A stretch of 35,104 bases of DNA from an uncultured Candidatus Peregrinibacteria bacterium (GTDB lineage Bacteria > Patescibacteriota > Gracilibacteria > UBA1369 > LOWO2-01-FULL-3), in assembly GCA_903847465.1 (NCBI GenBank), contig CAINDQ010000109.1, positions 1 through 35,104 of the forward strand, given 5' to 3'. Under the pieces are notes generated by a model that did no database searches, had not been told where the DNA came from, and worked only from the letters and a program-made list of their open reading frames with translations. Positions 20,075 through 28,226 of the stretch are shown in pieces (positions within the stretch are counted from its first letter, which is position 1; every line of letters starts with the position of its first letter). The translations under genes were made by a program, and so were the position numbers.

Positions 20075-21355
20075 ATGACAGACCAAGGCAACCCAACCCC
20101 AACAACTCCAGAAACCGTAGATCCAACACCAGTACAACCAGTCGCGACAGAAACCCTTTCTTCACAGCCAACCGCCGTTGATGATGGCCTCACCTCAACT
20201 AAAGACGATCTTCGCTTAGCAAATATTCCACCGGAAGTTGCCAACTATCTAGGAGACAAAAGCGTCTGCGTCCTCGAAGAAGACCCTAGCTCTCCCCTTG
20301 CCTCAGACATTGCAAAATTACAAAACAAAACAGGCAAACCACCAAAAGTTCTACTGATAGACTATTCAAAAAAAATAGACACAGACCTTCCTCAATTACT
20401 GGAAACTTGCGAAGGAACCCTCTTAGTAGTCCTCTGTGACTCAGAAATGCCAAATCAAAAACACGGACCAGCAAGCCCTACAGAAGGCCCCCGTGCTATT
20501 GAAATGATCACAATCCAAGTAGAAGAATGGAACATAGCCCACCCAAACAAACAAATTCGCTTAGAATTCATGATCGACAAAACCTGGTCTTTTGCCGGCC
20601 ACAATAAAATATTAAAAAAATCCTATCCTGGAGCCGTAACGGTATTCGGAAGAATCGAACATGATAACCCTTGCACCACCGCAGAAGATCTCTCTGCCGC
20701 AATTCAGCAAAAATTAGCAGAAGATCCCCTCCTAATAGATTTCGAACAAAACCTCGCAGAACTAGCAGAAGAATATAACGCGGCCTGCCAAGCCCACGAT
20801 GAAACAGAGAAAGGAGTCATCTTCGAAAGAATCTGCCAATTGGGAGCTGAACAAATCTTGGAAATGAAAGATGATCCAACTGCCAAAGATAAAATCCAAG
20901 CAATAATCATGAAACTAGACATCAATGGCCCAAAAGAATCCCTCTACACAGAAATGACACTCCACGGATTAGGCAGATCTCTCCAAGGCTTGCGCTCGAC
21001 AACCATCGAGGAAGCCAGAAATATCGCTTTTTATCCAGACCTATTCAAAAAGGAATTTCAAGATATGCTATTTGCCAAGAGAGGATTCCAAGATCACGCC
21101 GCAAAAACAGGTGATCAAACCTTCACAGATAGCGCCAACTGGAGACAGACCGAAATGGCCATGAGAGTCGCCCAGCTTCACCCAGTTCACCAAAGACAAG
21201 CTCTCGAAATAGCCGAAGTATGCTTTGCTCAATTTGGAAAAGAATTAACAACAGGCCCTCAAGCTTTACGCAAAGCAGGCCTTCGTGAATTCATCGCTTT
21301 CCACAGAGAAGTACGAAGAGAAATGATTTTACAGAAAGCTGAAACAAGCCATTAA
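20075..21355 (+). CDS. Hypothetical protein, Thr/Pro-rich N-terminus, alpha/beta region possibly receiver-like
   Basis: Long ORF with promoter; start corrected to ATG 20075 (MTDQGNPTPTTPETV). KVLLIDY...TLLVVLCDSEMPN segment. Confidence 0.8.
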   Translation: MTDQGNPTPTTPETVDPTPVQPVATETLSSQPTAVDDGLTSTKDDLRLANIPPEVANYLGDKSVCVLEEDPSSPLASDIAKLQNKTGKPPKVLLIDYSKKIDTDLPQLLETCEGTLLVVLCDSEMPNQKHGPASPTEGPRAIEMITIQVEEWNIAHPNKQIRLEFMIDKTWSFAGHNKILKKSYPGAVTVFGRIEHDNPCTTAEDLSAAIQQKLAEDPLLIDFEQNLAELAEEYNAACQAHDETEKGVIFERICQLGAEQILEMKDDPTAKDKIQAIIMKLDINGPKESLYTEMTLHGLGRSLQGLRSTTIEEARNIAFYPDLFKKEFQDMLFAKRGFQDHAAKTGDQTFTDSANWRQTEMAMRVAQLHPVHQRQALEIAEVCFAQFGKELTTGPQALRKAGLREFIAFHREVRREMILQKAETSH

Positions 21356-22893
21356 TACGTCTCTTTCAGATAGCACTTCTCACAGTAGACCTTCTCATAA
21401 ACTCGCTCACTTTTGCCCGCATGGATTTCGTCATTACAAGATGCACAATTTGTAGTTTTCAATTCCACTACCGAATACGGACGAGCTAATGACATAATCC
21501 TACAAGAGAAACATCTGTCCGGAAGAGCCAATCCAATCTTTGCATAGAACTTTTTCTCAGCCTCCGAAAATACCGAAATTCTTCCGCAAAGAGCACATTT
21601 TCCTTCACCAAAATTTCCGTCAGAAGTTTTCATTTCTGTTCTTGGAAAATATAAATCGGCAATAGTTTCTTCGTAATTAAATGGAGATTTTGCCGGATCA
21701 AAAAACTCTTCAAATTGATTTCCATTCGTAGCCAACTCTGCAAATATCTTATCTTTCAAACGACGATATTCCTCTTCTGTATAACGTTTATTAAAGATAC
21801 AGAAATTTCCTCTTTTCAAACTAACACATCCCAAACATTCCTTACAATCATCACAACTCTCAGACAAATAAGTTTCACTACAACGATTACAACTATTCAA
21901 AAAAGCACATTTATAACACCACCCCGGCTGCAACGTGTTGTAACAAATTTCGATCTTTCCACCAACCACCGAATCATAAGAATTGATATCCTCAGTGCCT
22001 CTCAAAATACTTTTACTATCACGACATCCATCTGAAAAATAAATCTCATTACAATCCTTGCATCCCACCAAATAATCACCATAACAATTTTCACAATTGA
22101 TCATATGTAGCGCCTTCACCGTAAACTTTTCGCGCAGATTATGGAATTCCTGCTTGGCCTTCTTTTGCCCAGCCAAAAGCCCTAAATCATACTCCGCCAT
22201 TTTCTTTTCATACTCTTCTTTGGAAAGCATTTCATTCTGAAAACAGAATTCCTTGCTCCTCAAATTCCAACACATAAAACAATTTTTACATCCTTTGCAA
22301 TCATACAAAAACGCCGAATCATGGCAGTTTTCTGAGTCCTCCGAAAACTTCAAATTGTAACATTTACTGCAGTTTACACATTCGCATAAAAGCTCCGATT
22401 CGATACAGAAAAACGAATTTGCAGAGTCCTTCATTCTAACCGCACGATAACACCCAATCAAATTTTCAGACTGAAAAACTTGGAAACTCAAGTAACAACT
22501 TTTTGAATCAAAAATCAGATGTGCATATTCACTATTTTCCGCACCAACGCGATTTGTACTTGGTCGTGGAACACGTTTTGAGAACTCCCAATATTGCTCA
22601 AAAAAAGGCTTATTCTCATCATAAGTAGCCTCCGGCAAATTCCACTCCCCACTCGTCCAATATTCTTTTTCATACACTGGAAACTCCGTCCCCTCTTTAT
22701 AAACAGAGATCATTGTCTTCCCCGTCGCATCACATTTTCTTTTATAAATTTGATATTCATTTTGCCAAGAAAGCTTTCTTCCCCAGCTACAAATTCGGCA
22801 ATATTCCGGATGACTAATTCCATGCACTAAAAAATATTGTTGATCATTTTCGGAAATTTCAAAATTTGTACCGCATGATTTACAAGTCTTCAT
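21352..22893 (-). CDS. Cys-rich multi-zinc-ribbon protein of unknown function (41 Cys in 513 aa)
   Basis: N-terminal CKSCG..CRIC, central Cys ladders (LLCECVNCSKCY, YDCKGCKNCFMCW, ESCDDCKECLGC), C-terminal CALCGR..CFSCR and CASCND..CEKC. Start set to ATG 22893 (MKTCKSCG). Confidence 0.85.
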   Translation of the reverse strand: MKTCKSCGTNFEISENDQQYFLVHGISHPEYCRICSWGRKLSWQNEYQIYKRKCDATGKTMISVYKEGTEFPVYEKEYWTSGEWNLPEATYDENKPFFEQYWEFSKRVPRPSTNRVGAENSEYAHLIFDSKSCYLSFQVFQSENLIGCYRAVRMKDSANSFFCIESELLCECVNCSKCYNLKFSEDSENCHDSAFLYDCKGCKNCFMCWNLRSKEFCFQNEMLSKEEYEKKMAEYDLGLLAGQKKAKQEFHNLREKFTVKALHMINCENCYGDYLVGCKDCNEIYFSDGCRDSKSILRGTEDINSYDSVVGGKIEICYNTLQPGWCYKCAFLNSCNRCSETYLSESCDDCKECLGCVSLKRGNFCIFNKRYTEEEYRRLKDKIFAELATNGNQFEEFFDPAKSPFNYEETIADLYFPRTEMKTSDGNFGEGKCALCGRISVFSEAEKKFYAKIGLALPDRCFSCRIMSLARPYSVVELKTTNCASCNDEIHAGKSERVYEKVYCEKCYLKETY

Positions 22894-22952
22894 AATCGAG
22901 TTTTTAGATGCTAAGACCATATTGTATGCGGTTTTTGAAATACGACCACTTT

Positions 22953-22981
22953 AGTATAAAACAAAGAAACCATTAACGCAA
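22953..22981 (-). promoter_or_regulatory. Promoter TTGCGT-N17-TATACT for the Cys-rich protein gene
   Basis: Minus strand TTGCGT TAATGGTTTCTTTGTTT TATACT. Confidence 0.6.
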
Positions 22982-23020
22982 AAATGGCTTACAATCAACG
23001 CAAATAGCCATGAAAATTTT

Positions 23021-23773
23021 CTACCTCACAGTAGAATTCCACATCATCTGATACTGAATCAGCTTTGCTTTCGCAAGATCTGGAGACTCGGCACGAAGCA
23101 CTTTTACTTTGCCCTCGGCGTTCTTATAAAAATTCAAATATGTATCACCATAAAGATAAGAGAACTCGACAGGATATTCACCATTCTGAATAAACTTGGT
23201 CTCACGTTTTTCCAAACGATCTCTTCCCGCAAGATCCTGAGAAACATCCGACTGATCAAAAATCAAAGCCGAAGCATGTTTGCCTTTTTTGATTCTAGTT
23301 TTGATAAAACTTTGCTCAACTTCAGGGCCAAAAAACTTCATTACCGCCCCAAAAGAGCCCACGCACCAAATCGCATCATCAATCTTATATGGAATATCCA
23401 AATAATAATCAGTAAGAGAATCCCCTTCGTAAATCTCCGTTTCTGTAGAAATTTTTGACAACTTTCCAAGCTCAAAAAACTTGTCCGCAATCCTACTCAT
23501 TTTTCTTCCATGCACCGCAAATTTCTTGGCAATATTATTCAAAGGAATCGCGATATAATTTACCGGAAAACTCTTTTCGACAGCAGTAATGAATCCTTTT
23601 TCGATCAAAGAATCCAAAATTTTGTAAATTCCGGCAGTACTGTATTTTGTCTCAGATTTGATCGCAGAGGCATCCAAAGCTCCTTTTTGCAACAACGCAA
23701 AATAGACGCTATTTTCGCCCTCAGTAAGGCCAAAAACACTCAACGACTGCTTTATGTAGCTTTGTATGTTCAT
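23021..23773 (-). CDS. TrmB-family transcriptional regulator
   Basis: LSVFGLTEGENSVYFALLQKGALDASAIKSETKYSTAGIYKILDSLIEKGFI wHTH; C-terminal TrmB-like domain. Confidence 0.78.
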   Translation of the reverse strand: MNIQSYIKQSLSVFGLTEGENSVYFALLQKGALDASAIKSETKYSTAGIYKILDSLIEKGFITAVEKSFPVNYIAIPLNNIAKKFAVHGRKMSRIADKFFELGKLSKISTETEIYEGDSLTDYYLDIPYKIDDAIWCVGSFGAVMKFFGPEVEQSFIKTRIKKGKHASALIFDQSDVSQDLAGRDRLEKRETKFIQNGEYPVEFSYLYGDTYLNFYKNAEGKVKVLRAESPDLAKAKLIQYQMMWNSTVR

Positions 23774-23780
23774 AATATTT

Positions 23781-23798
23781 TACTCAACATGTCAAGTA
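23781..23798. promoter_or_regulatory. Imperfect 18-bp palindrome overlapping the -10 of the TrmB-like gene (possible operator)
   Basis: TACTCAACATGTCAAGTA; reverse complement TACTTGACATGTTGAGTA, four mismatched positions. Confidence 0.45.
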
Positions 23799-23842
23799 TG
23801 CCATCCAAGCCCCCAAAAGTCAATAAAATTACAACCAATTTC

Positions 23843-23871
23843 TTGAATTTCTAGAATTAGCACCCTATAAT
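23843..23871 (+). promoter_or_regulatory. hrcA promoter TTGAAT-N17-TATAAT
   Basis: TTGAAT 23843-23848, TATAAT 23866-23871, inside a CIRCE element. Confidence 0.8.
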
Positions 23872-23883
23872 GGGCAGTGCTAA
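23857..23883. promoter_or_regulatory. CIRCE operator (HrcA binding site) upstream of hrcA
   Basis: TTAGCACCC-N9-CAGTGCTAA versus consensus TTAGCACTC-N9-GAGTGCTAA. Confidence 0.9.
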
Positions 23884-23899
23884 TCGTAAATTTCAAAGT

Positions 23900-24619
23900 A
23901 TGTCCGAAGAGCGCCGAAAAAAAGTCCTAAGTGCAATCGTGAAACACTTCATCCAAACTGCTGAACCGGTTGGTTCTCAGACAATTTTGGTGAGCTATCA
24001 TTTTCACGTATCCCCTGCCACTATTCGCAACGACATGATGACTTTGGAGGAAGACGGCTACATTTTCCAACCTCACACTTCAGCCGGCAGAGTCCCTACA
24101 GACAAAGGTTATCGCGCTTTCGTAGATGAAATCGCAGACTACGATCTCGTGCGCGCACAGGCCTTAACCACGATCAAAAATATCCAGTTAGAATATACCA
24201 CTCAAAAAGTCCGCGAAAGCCTATATGACGCTGTTTCATTGCTTGCTCGCGCCACAAACATGGCTAGCTTTGCGACTACTCCAGACAATCCTCGCACCTT
24301 CTTTCTGGGCATGTCGAATGTTCTGCGCCAACCTGAATTCGTCGGCGACACAGTTCATGCTAGCGAAGTTATTGAAGTACTGGAAAAAAGTGATAATTTT
24401 GTAAGAACCTTGGCCTCTTTGAATATTCTCGACGATTCTGCCAAAGCCTTCATCGGTGAAGAAAGTATTCTCCCTCAAATTCAAAGTTGCAGCATCATTG
24501 TCACCAGATACAACAAAGGTGGATTCAAAGGTTATCTCGGAATCCTCGGCCCAAAAAGAATGAACTATCCTTTCAACATAGTGATCTTGGAAGAAGTCAA
24601 AAAACTACTCGATAATTAA
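23900..24619 (+). CDS. hrcA: Heat-inducible transcription repressor HrcA (short form)
   Basis: SEERRKKVLSAIVKHFIQTAEPVGSQTI..., SPATIRNDMMTLEEDGYIFQPHTSAGRVPTDKGYRAFVD, FLGMSNVLRQPEF, IGEES, LGILGPKRMNYP. Track start 23870 lies in the -10/CIRCE, so ATG 23900 preferred. Confidence 0.93.
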   Translation: MSEERRKKVLSAIVKHFIQTAEPVGSQTILVSYHFHVSPATIRNDMMTLEEDGYIFQPHTSAGRVPTDKGYRAFVDEIADYDLVRAQALTTIKNIQLEYTTQKVRESLYDAVSLLARATNMASFATTPDNPRTFFLGMSNVLRQPEFVGDTVHASEVIEVLEKSDNFVRTLASLNILDDSAKAFIGEESILPQIQSCSIIVTRYNKGGFKGYLGILGPKRMNYPFNIVILEEVKKLLDN

Positions 24620-24627
24620 TTATTAAA

Positions 24628-25191
24628 ATGACGGATACAAACCCAATTGACCCAAAAGATGATCTTGCGAAAATGCTCGCAGATGCCAAGAAACAAGCGG
24701 AAAAAAAAGAACAAGGTGGAATGAAACAAATACTCGCAGAAAAAGACTTAGAAATTGAAAAAGCAAAAAAAGAGCTAGAAGAAATGACTGAAATGGCAAA
24801 GCGCACCATGGCCGATATGCAAAACCTGCGCAGAAGAGCAGACGAAGAAAGAGTCGACACTATTTTTATGGCCAATTACGAATTGATCAAAAGAATTTTG
24901 CCAATTTTAGCAAATCTTGAACTCGCCGAAAAACACGTTCCGGACAAAGCGGCAGACTGGTACAAAGGCATCGACATGTCCATAAAAGGCCTATACAAAG
25001 CCATGGAAGAGACCGGCATGCAAAGAATTGAAACAACCGGACAACCATTCGATCCAAACTTTCACGAAGCATTAATTCAAGGACCCGGCGAAAAAGATAT
25101 GGTCGTAGAAGAGCTCGAAGCCGGTTACATTCTCGGCAAACGCGTCATCAAACACGCCAAAGTAAAAGTTGGTAACGGAGAAAAAGCATAA
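24628..25191 (+). CDS. grpE: Nucleotide exchange factor GrpE
   Basis: ADMQNLRRRADEER, GIDMSIKGLYKAMEETGMQRIETTGQPFDPNFHEALIQ, GYILGKRVIKHAKVKVG. Confidence 0.95.
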   Translation: MTDTNPIDPKDDLAKMLADAKKQAEKKEQGGMKQILAEKDLEIEKAKKELEEMTEMAKRTMADMQNLRRRADEERVDTIFMANYELIKRILPILANLELAEKHVPDKAADWYKGIDMSIKGLYKAMEETGMQRIETTGQPFDPNFHEALIQGPGEKDMVVEELEAGYILGKRVIKHAKVKVGNGEKA

Positions 25192-25193
25192 AC

Positions 25194-25724
25194 ATGGATT
25201 ACATCTTTCTCACAGGACTAATCGGCTCACTAATTCTCGTCACAGGCGCCGCTTGGCCAGATAAAAAAGGTCTGACTCATCCCGCAAAATCATTCAAGAA
25301 TTGGCTCTTTGCAATCGGTGGATTCATCATGCTTCTCTATGCAATTTTGGGCTACCTTCAGGGCGGAACCATCTTTTTCGTCCTTCTCCAAATCCTCATC
25401 GTGATCTCCAGCATCTTCATGATGCTAAATACTCCCGACAAAATAGACACCCCGATAATCAGTCTCTGCGGATTAGCGCTTATAATTTGGTCTTTATATT
25501 TATTTGAAGGCTACAATACCATCTTCTTTGTGCTCGGCCTCTCCGGAGTAGGCCTTGGCTACGCCTTCAAAATGGGCTCATTCAGACGCGGCCTCGCCCT
25601 AACCCTCGGCAGTATCCTAATCGCCATTTTTAGCTTCATAGAAATAAACTGGGTTTTCTTCTGGCTCAACGCATTTTTCGCCGTATTCTCAGGCTACTAC
25701 CTCCTGAAAAGCCTAAAGAAATAG
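25194..25724 (+). CDS. Hypothetical multi-pass membrane protein located between grpE and dnaK
   Basis: Multiple hydrophobic helices; starts 2 nt after the grpE stop codon. Confidence 0.8.
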   Translation: MDYIFLTGLIGSLILVTGAAWPDKKGLTHPAKSFKNWLFAIGGFIMLLYAILGYLQGGTIFFVLLQILIVISSIFMMLNTPDKIDTPIISLCGLALIIWSLYLFEGYNTIFFVLGLSGVGLGYAFKMGSFRRGLALTLGSILIAIFSFIEINWVFFWLNAFFAVFSGYYLLKSLKK

Positions 25725-25735
25725 AAAAAAATCTC

Positions 25736-25764
25736 TTGACCACCCACTCTTAGCACTCTATAAT
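25736..25764 (+). promoter_or_regulatory. dnaK promoter TTGACC-N17-TATAAT
   Basis: TTGACC 25736-25741, TATAAT 25759-25764. Confidence 0.85.
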
Positions 25765-25776
25765 AGTGAGTGCTAA
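25750..25776. promoter_or_regulatory. CIRCE operator upstream of dnaK (perfect consensus arms)
   Basis: TTAGCACTC-TATAATAGT-GAGTGCTAA. Confidence 0.97.
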
Positions 25777-25795
25777 CATTTTAACATTCAAAATT

Positions 25796-27730
25796 ATGTC
25801 TAAAATTATTGGAATTGACTTAGGTACTACAAATTCATGCGTCTCCGTCATGGAAGGCGGTGAAGTAAAAGTAATCGCAAATGCCGAAGGCAATCGTACT
25901 ACACCATCCGTTGTTGCTATCAAAAATAGCGAGAGAATGGTTGGTATCGTTGCAAAAAACCAATCAACCACCAATCCTGAAAACACCATTTATTCCGCAA
26001 AACGTTTCATTGGCCGTCAATATGACGAATGCCAAAAGGATATAAAAAGAGTGGGATTCAAATGTGAAAAAGGAAAAAGCGGCGAAGTAGAAATCGTGCT
26101 TGATGGCAAACAACATCGCCCAGCAGAAATCTCTGCAATGGTTCTTCAAAAACTGAAAGCTGATGCTGAAAAATATCTTGGTGAAAAAGTCACAGAAGCT
26201 GTTATCACAGTTCCTGCATACTTCAACGATTCTCAGAGACAAGCCACAAAAGACGCCGGAGAAATGGCCGGACTAACTGTAAAAAGAATCATCAATGAAC
26301 CAACAGCTGCAGCCTTAGCTTATGGCGCTGACAAAAAAGGTGGCGATAAAAAAATTGCTATCTACGACTTTGGTGGAGGTACTTTTGATGTTTCCATTCT
26401 TGAAATGGGCGAAGGAGTTTTCCAAGTAAAATCCACAAATGGCGATACTCAACTTGGTGGTGACGACATGGATCAGATCGTCATGGATTGGATTATGGCT
26501 GAAGTAAAAAAATCTCTCGGCATCGATATTTCCAAAGACAAAATGGCGATTCAGAGAATAAAAGAATCTGCTGAAAAATCCAGAATTGAACTTTCTACTG
26601 TTCACGAAACTACGGTTTCTCTTCCATATTTAACTTCAGATGCCAGCGGTCCAAAACATTTTGAAACAAAATTATCACGTTCGAAATTGGAAGACTTGGT
26701 TTCAGACTTGATCGAAAAAACGGTTGCTCCATGCCAAAAAGCGATGGAAGACGCCAAAATATTCGCAAGCGACATCGATGAAGTTTTGTTGGTTGGAGGT
26801 ATTACCAGAATGCCAGCCGTTCAAGAAAAAGTGAAAACAATATTCGGAAAAGAACCAAATAGAAGTGTCAATCCTGATGAAGCTGTCGCAATTGGCGCCG
26901 CCATTCAAGGAGGAATTTTATCCGGAGATTCAACTGTAAAAGATATTATCTTGGTCGATGTCACTCCTCTTTCTCTTGGAATAGAAACACTTGGTGGAGT
27001 AAATACAGTTTTGATCGACAGAAATTCTGCCGTTCCAACTTCAAAATCTCAGATCTTCTCTACCGCAGCAGATAGCCAAACTTCCGTAGAAGTTCACGCC
27101 GTTCAAGGTGAACGTCCAATGGCTTCTGACAACAAATCATTAGGTAGATTCGTTCTCGATGGAATCCCAGCCGCACCACGTGGCATTCCACAAATCGAAG
27201 TTACCTTCGACATTGATTCCAACGGAATTTTGAAAGTAACAGCTCACGACAAAGCTACCGGCAAACAACAACACATTACAATCACAGGCAGTGGAAACAT
27301 GAGCAAAGAAGACATTGAGAAAGTGAAGAAAGAAGCTGAAAAATTCGCCGAAGATGACAAGAAGAAAAAAGACCTTATCGAAGCCAGAAATCGCGCCGAA
27401 TCAATCGTTCTACAATCTGAAAAAACCTTAAAAGAATCTGGAGACAAAGTTTCTGACGAACTCAAAAATCCAGTCACAGAAAAGATCGCCGAACTCAAAA
27501 AAGTGCTTGAGAACAAAGACGCCACAAAAGAAGAACTCGAAAAAGGCGCCGAAGATTTGAGTCAGGCAATTCAGAAAGTAGGAGCAGAACTTTATAAAAA
27601 TGCTGAAGCTGCAAAGCCAGAAGCAAAAGAAGACGACGGCGTAAAAGTCACACACACCGACGACAAAGAAGAAAGCAAAGATGAGAAAAAAGATGACGTC
27701 GTAGACGCTGAGGTTGTCGACAAAAAATAA
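25796..27730 (+). CDS. dnaK: Chaperone DnaK
   Basis: [59 protein letters not shown]. Start corrected to ATG 25796; track start 25766 lies within CIRCE. Confidence 0.98.
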   Translation: MSKIIGIDLGTTNSCVSVMEGGEVKVIANAEGNRTTPSVVAIKNSERMVGIVAKNQSTTNPENTIYSAKRFIGRQYDECQKDIKRVGFKCEKGKSGEVEIVLDGKQHRPAEISAMVLQKLKADAEKYLGEKVTEAVITVPAYFNDSQRQATKDAGEMAGLTVKRIINEPTAAALAYGADKKGGDKKIAIYDFGGGTFDVSILEMGEGVFQVKSTNGDTQLGGDDMDQIVMDWIMAEVKKSLGIDISKDKMAIQRIKESAEKSRIELSTVHETTVSLPYLTSDASGPKHFETKLSRSKLEDLVSDLIEKTVAPCQKAMEDAKIFASDIDEVLLVGGITRMPAVQEKVKTIFGKEPNRSVNPDEAVAIGAAIQGGILSGDSTVKDIILVDVTPLSLGIETLGGVNTVLIDRNSAVPTSKSQIFSTAADSQTSVEVHAVQGERPMASDNKSLGRFVLDGIPAAPRGIPQIEVTFDIDSNGILKVTAHDKATGKQQHITITGSGNMSKEDIEKVKKEAEKFAEDDKKKKDLIEARNRAESIVLQSEKTLKESGDKVSDELKNPVTEKIAELKKVLENKDATKEELEKGAEDLSQAIQKVGAELYKNAEAAKPEAKEDDGVKVTHTDDKEESKDEKKDDVVDAEVVDKK

Positions 27731-27733
27731 AGT

Positions 27734-28189
27734 TTACGCAGCAGCTTCGTTACTATTTTCTTGAAGATTTGTGCCAAGATGATCAGCGAGTTCTCCTGCC
27801 TCTTTAGCTGCTGTCTGTTGAGCCAATTTCACAGCATCCTTAGAAACTTCAGGTCCTTGTGCGAGAGCGCCTTCATTGGAAGGTTTAGTAGAAACAGCAG
27901 ATCCATCAATCTGTGCCAATAGTTGATTTGCCCTCTTTGAAGCCTCAATTTCCTCCGCTTTCGAACTATTTTTTATATTTTCCAATTCTGCCCCCGCTTT
28001 TGCCTGGGCCATAGCATCCCTTGCGGGACCTACAACACCTTCAATCCCCTTATTCGGATCAGAAACATTAAGATTGTTATCATTTGCCCCATCAGAAACA
28101 GCCTTAGCATTAGCCATTAATTCTTCATTTATTTTATCTTGATCATCCACTGAATGATCCGGCAATTTCTCTACATCATTTGGCGCCAT
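27734..28189 (-). CDS. Hypothetical low-complexity, probably disordered/helical protein
   Basis: ATG start, acidic Ala/Asn/Glu-rich 151 aa; no family recognised. Confidence 0.6.
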   Translation of the reverse strand: MAPNDVEKLPDHSVDDQDKINEELMANAKAVSDGANDNNLNVSDPNKGIEGVVGPARDAMAQAKAGAELENIKNSSKAEEIEASKRANQLLAQIDGSAVSTKPSNEGALAQGPEVSKDAVKLAQQTAAKEAGELADHLGTNLQENSNEAAA

Positions 28190-28226
28190 ATTCAGATTCG
28201 TTAAAAATCATTAGATTATTATACCA

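Noticed and set aside
25766-25795. GTG start of dnaK at 25766 (and ATG of hrcA at 23870)
   Set aside because: Both lie inside the CIRCE/-10 region; the downstream ATGs (25796, 23900) match family N-termini.
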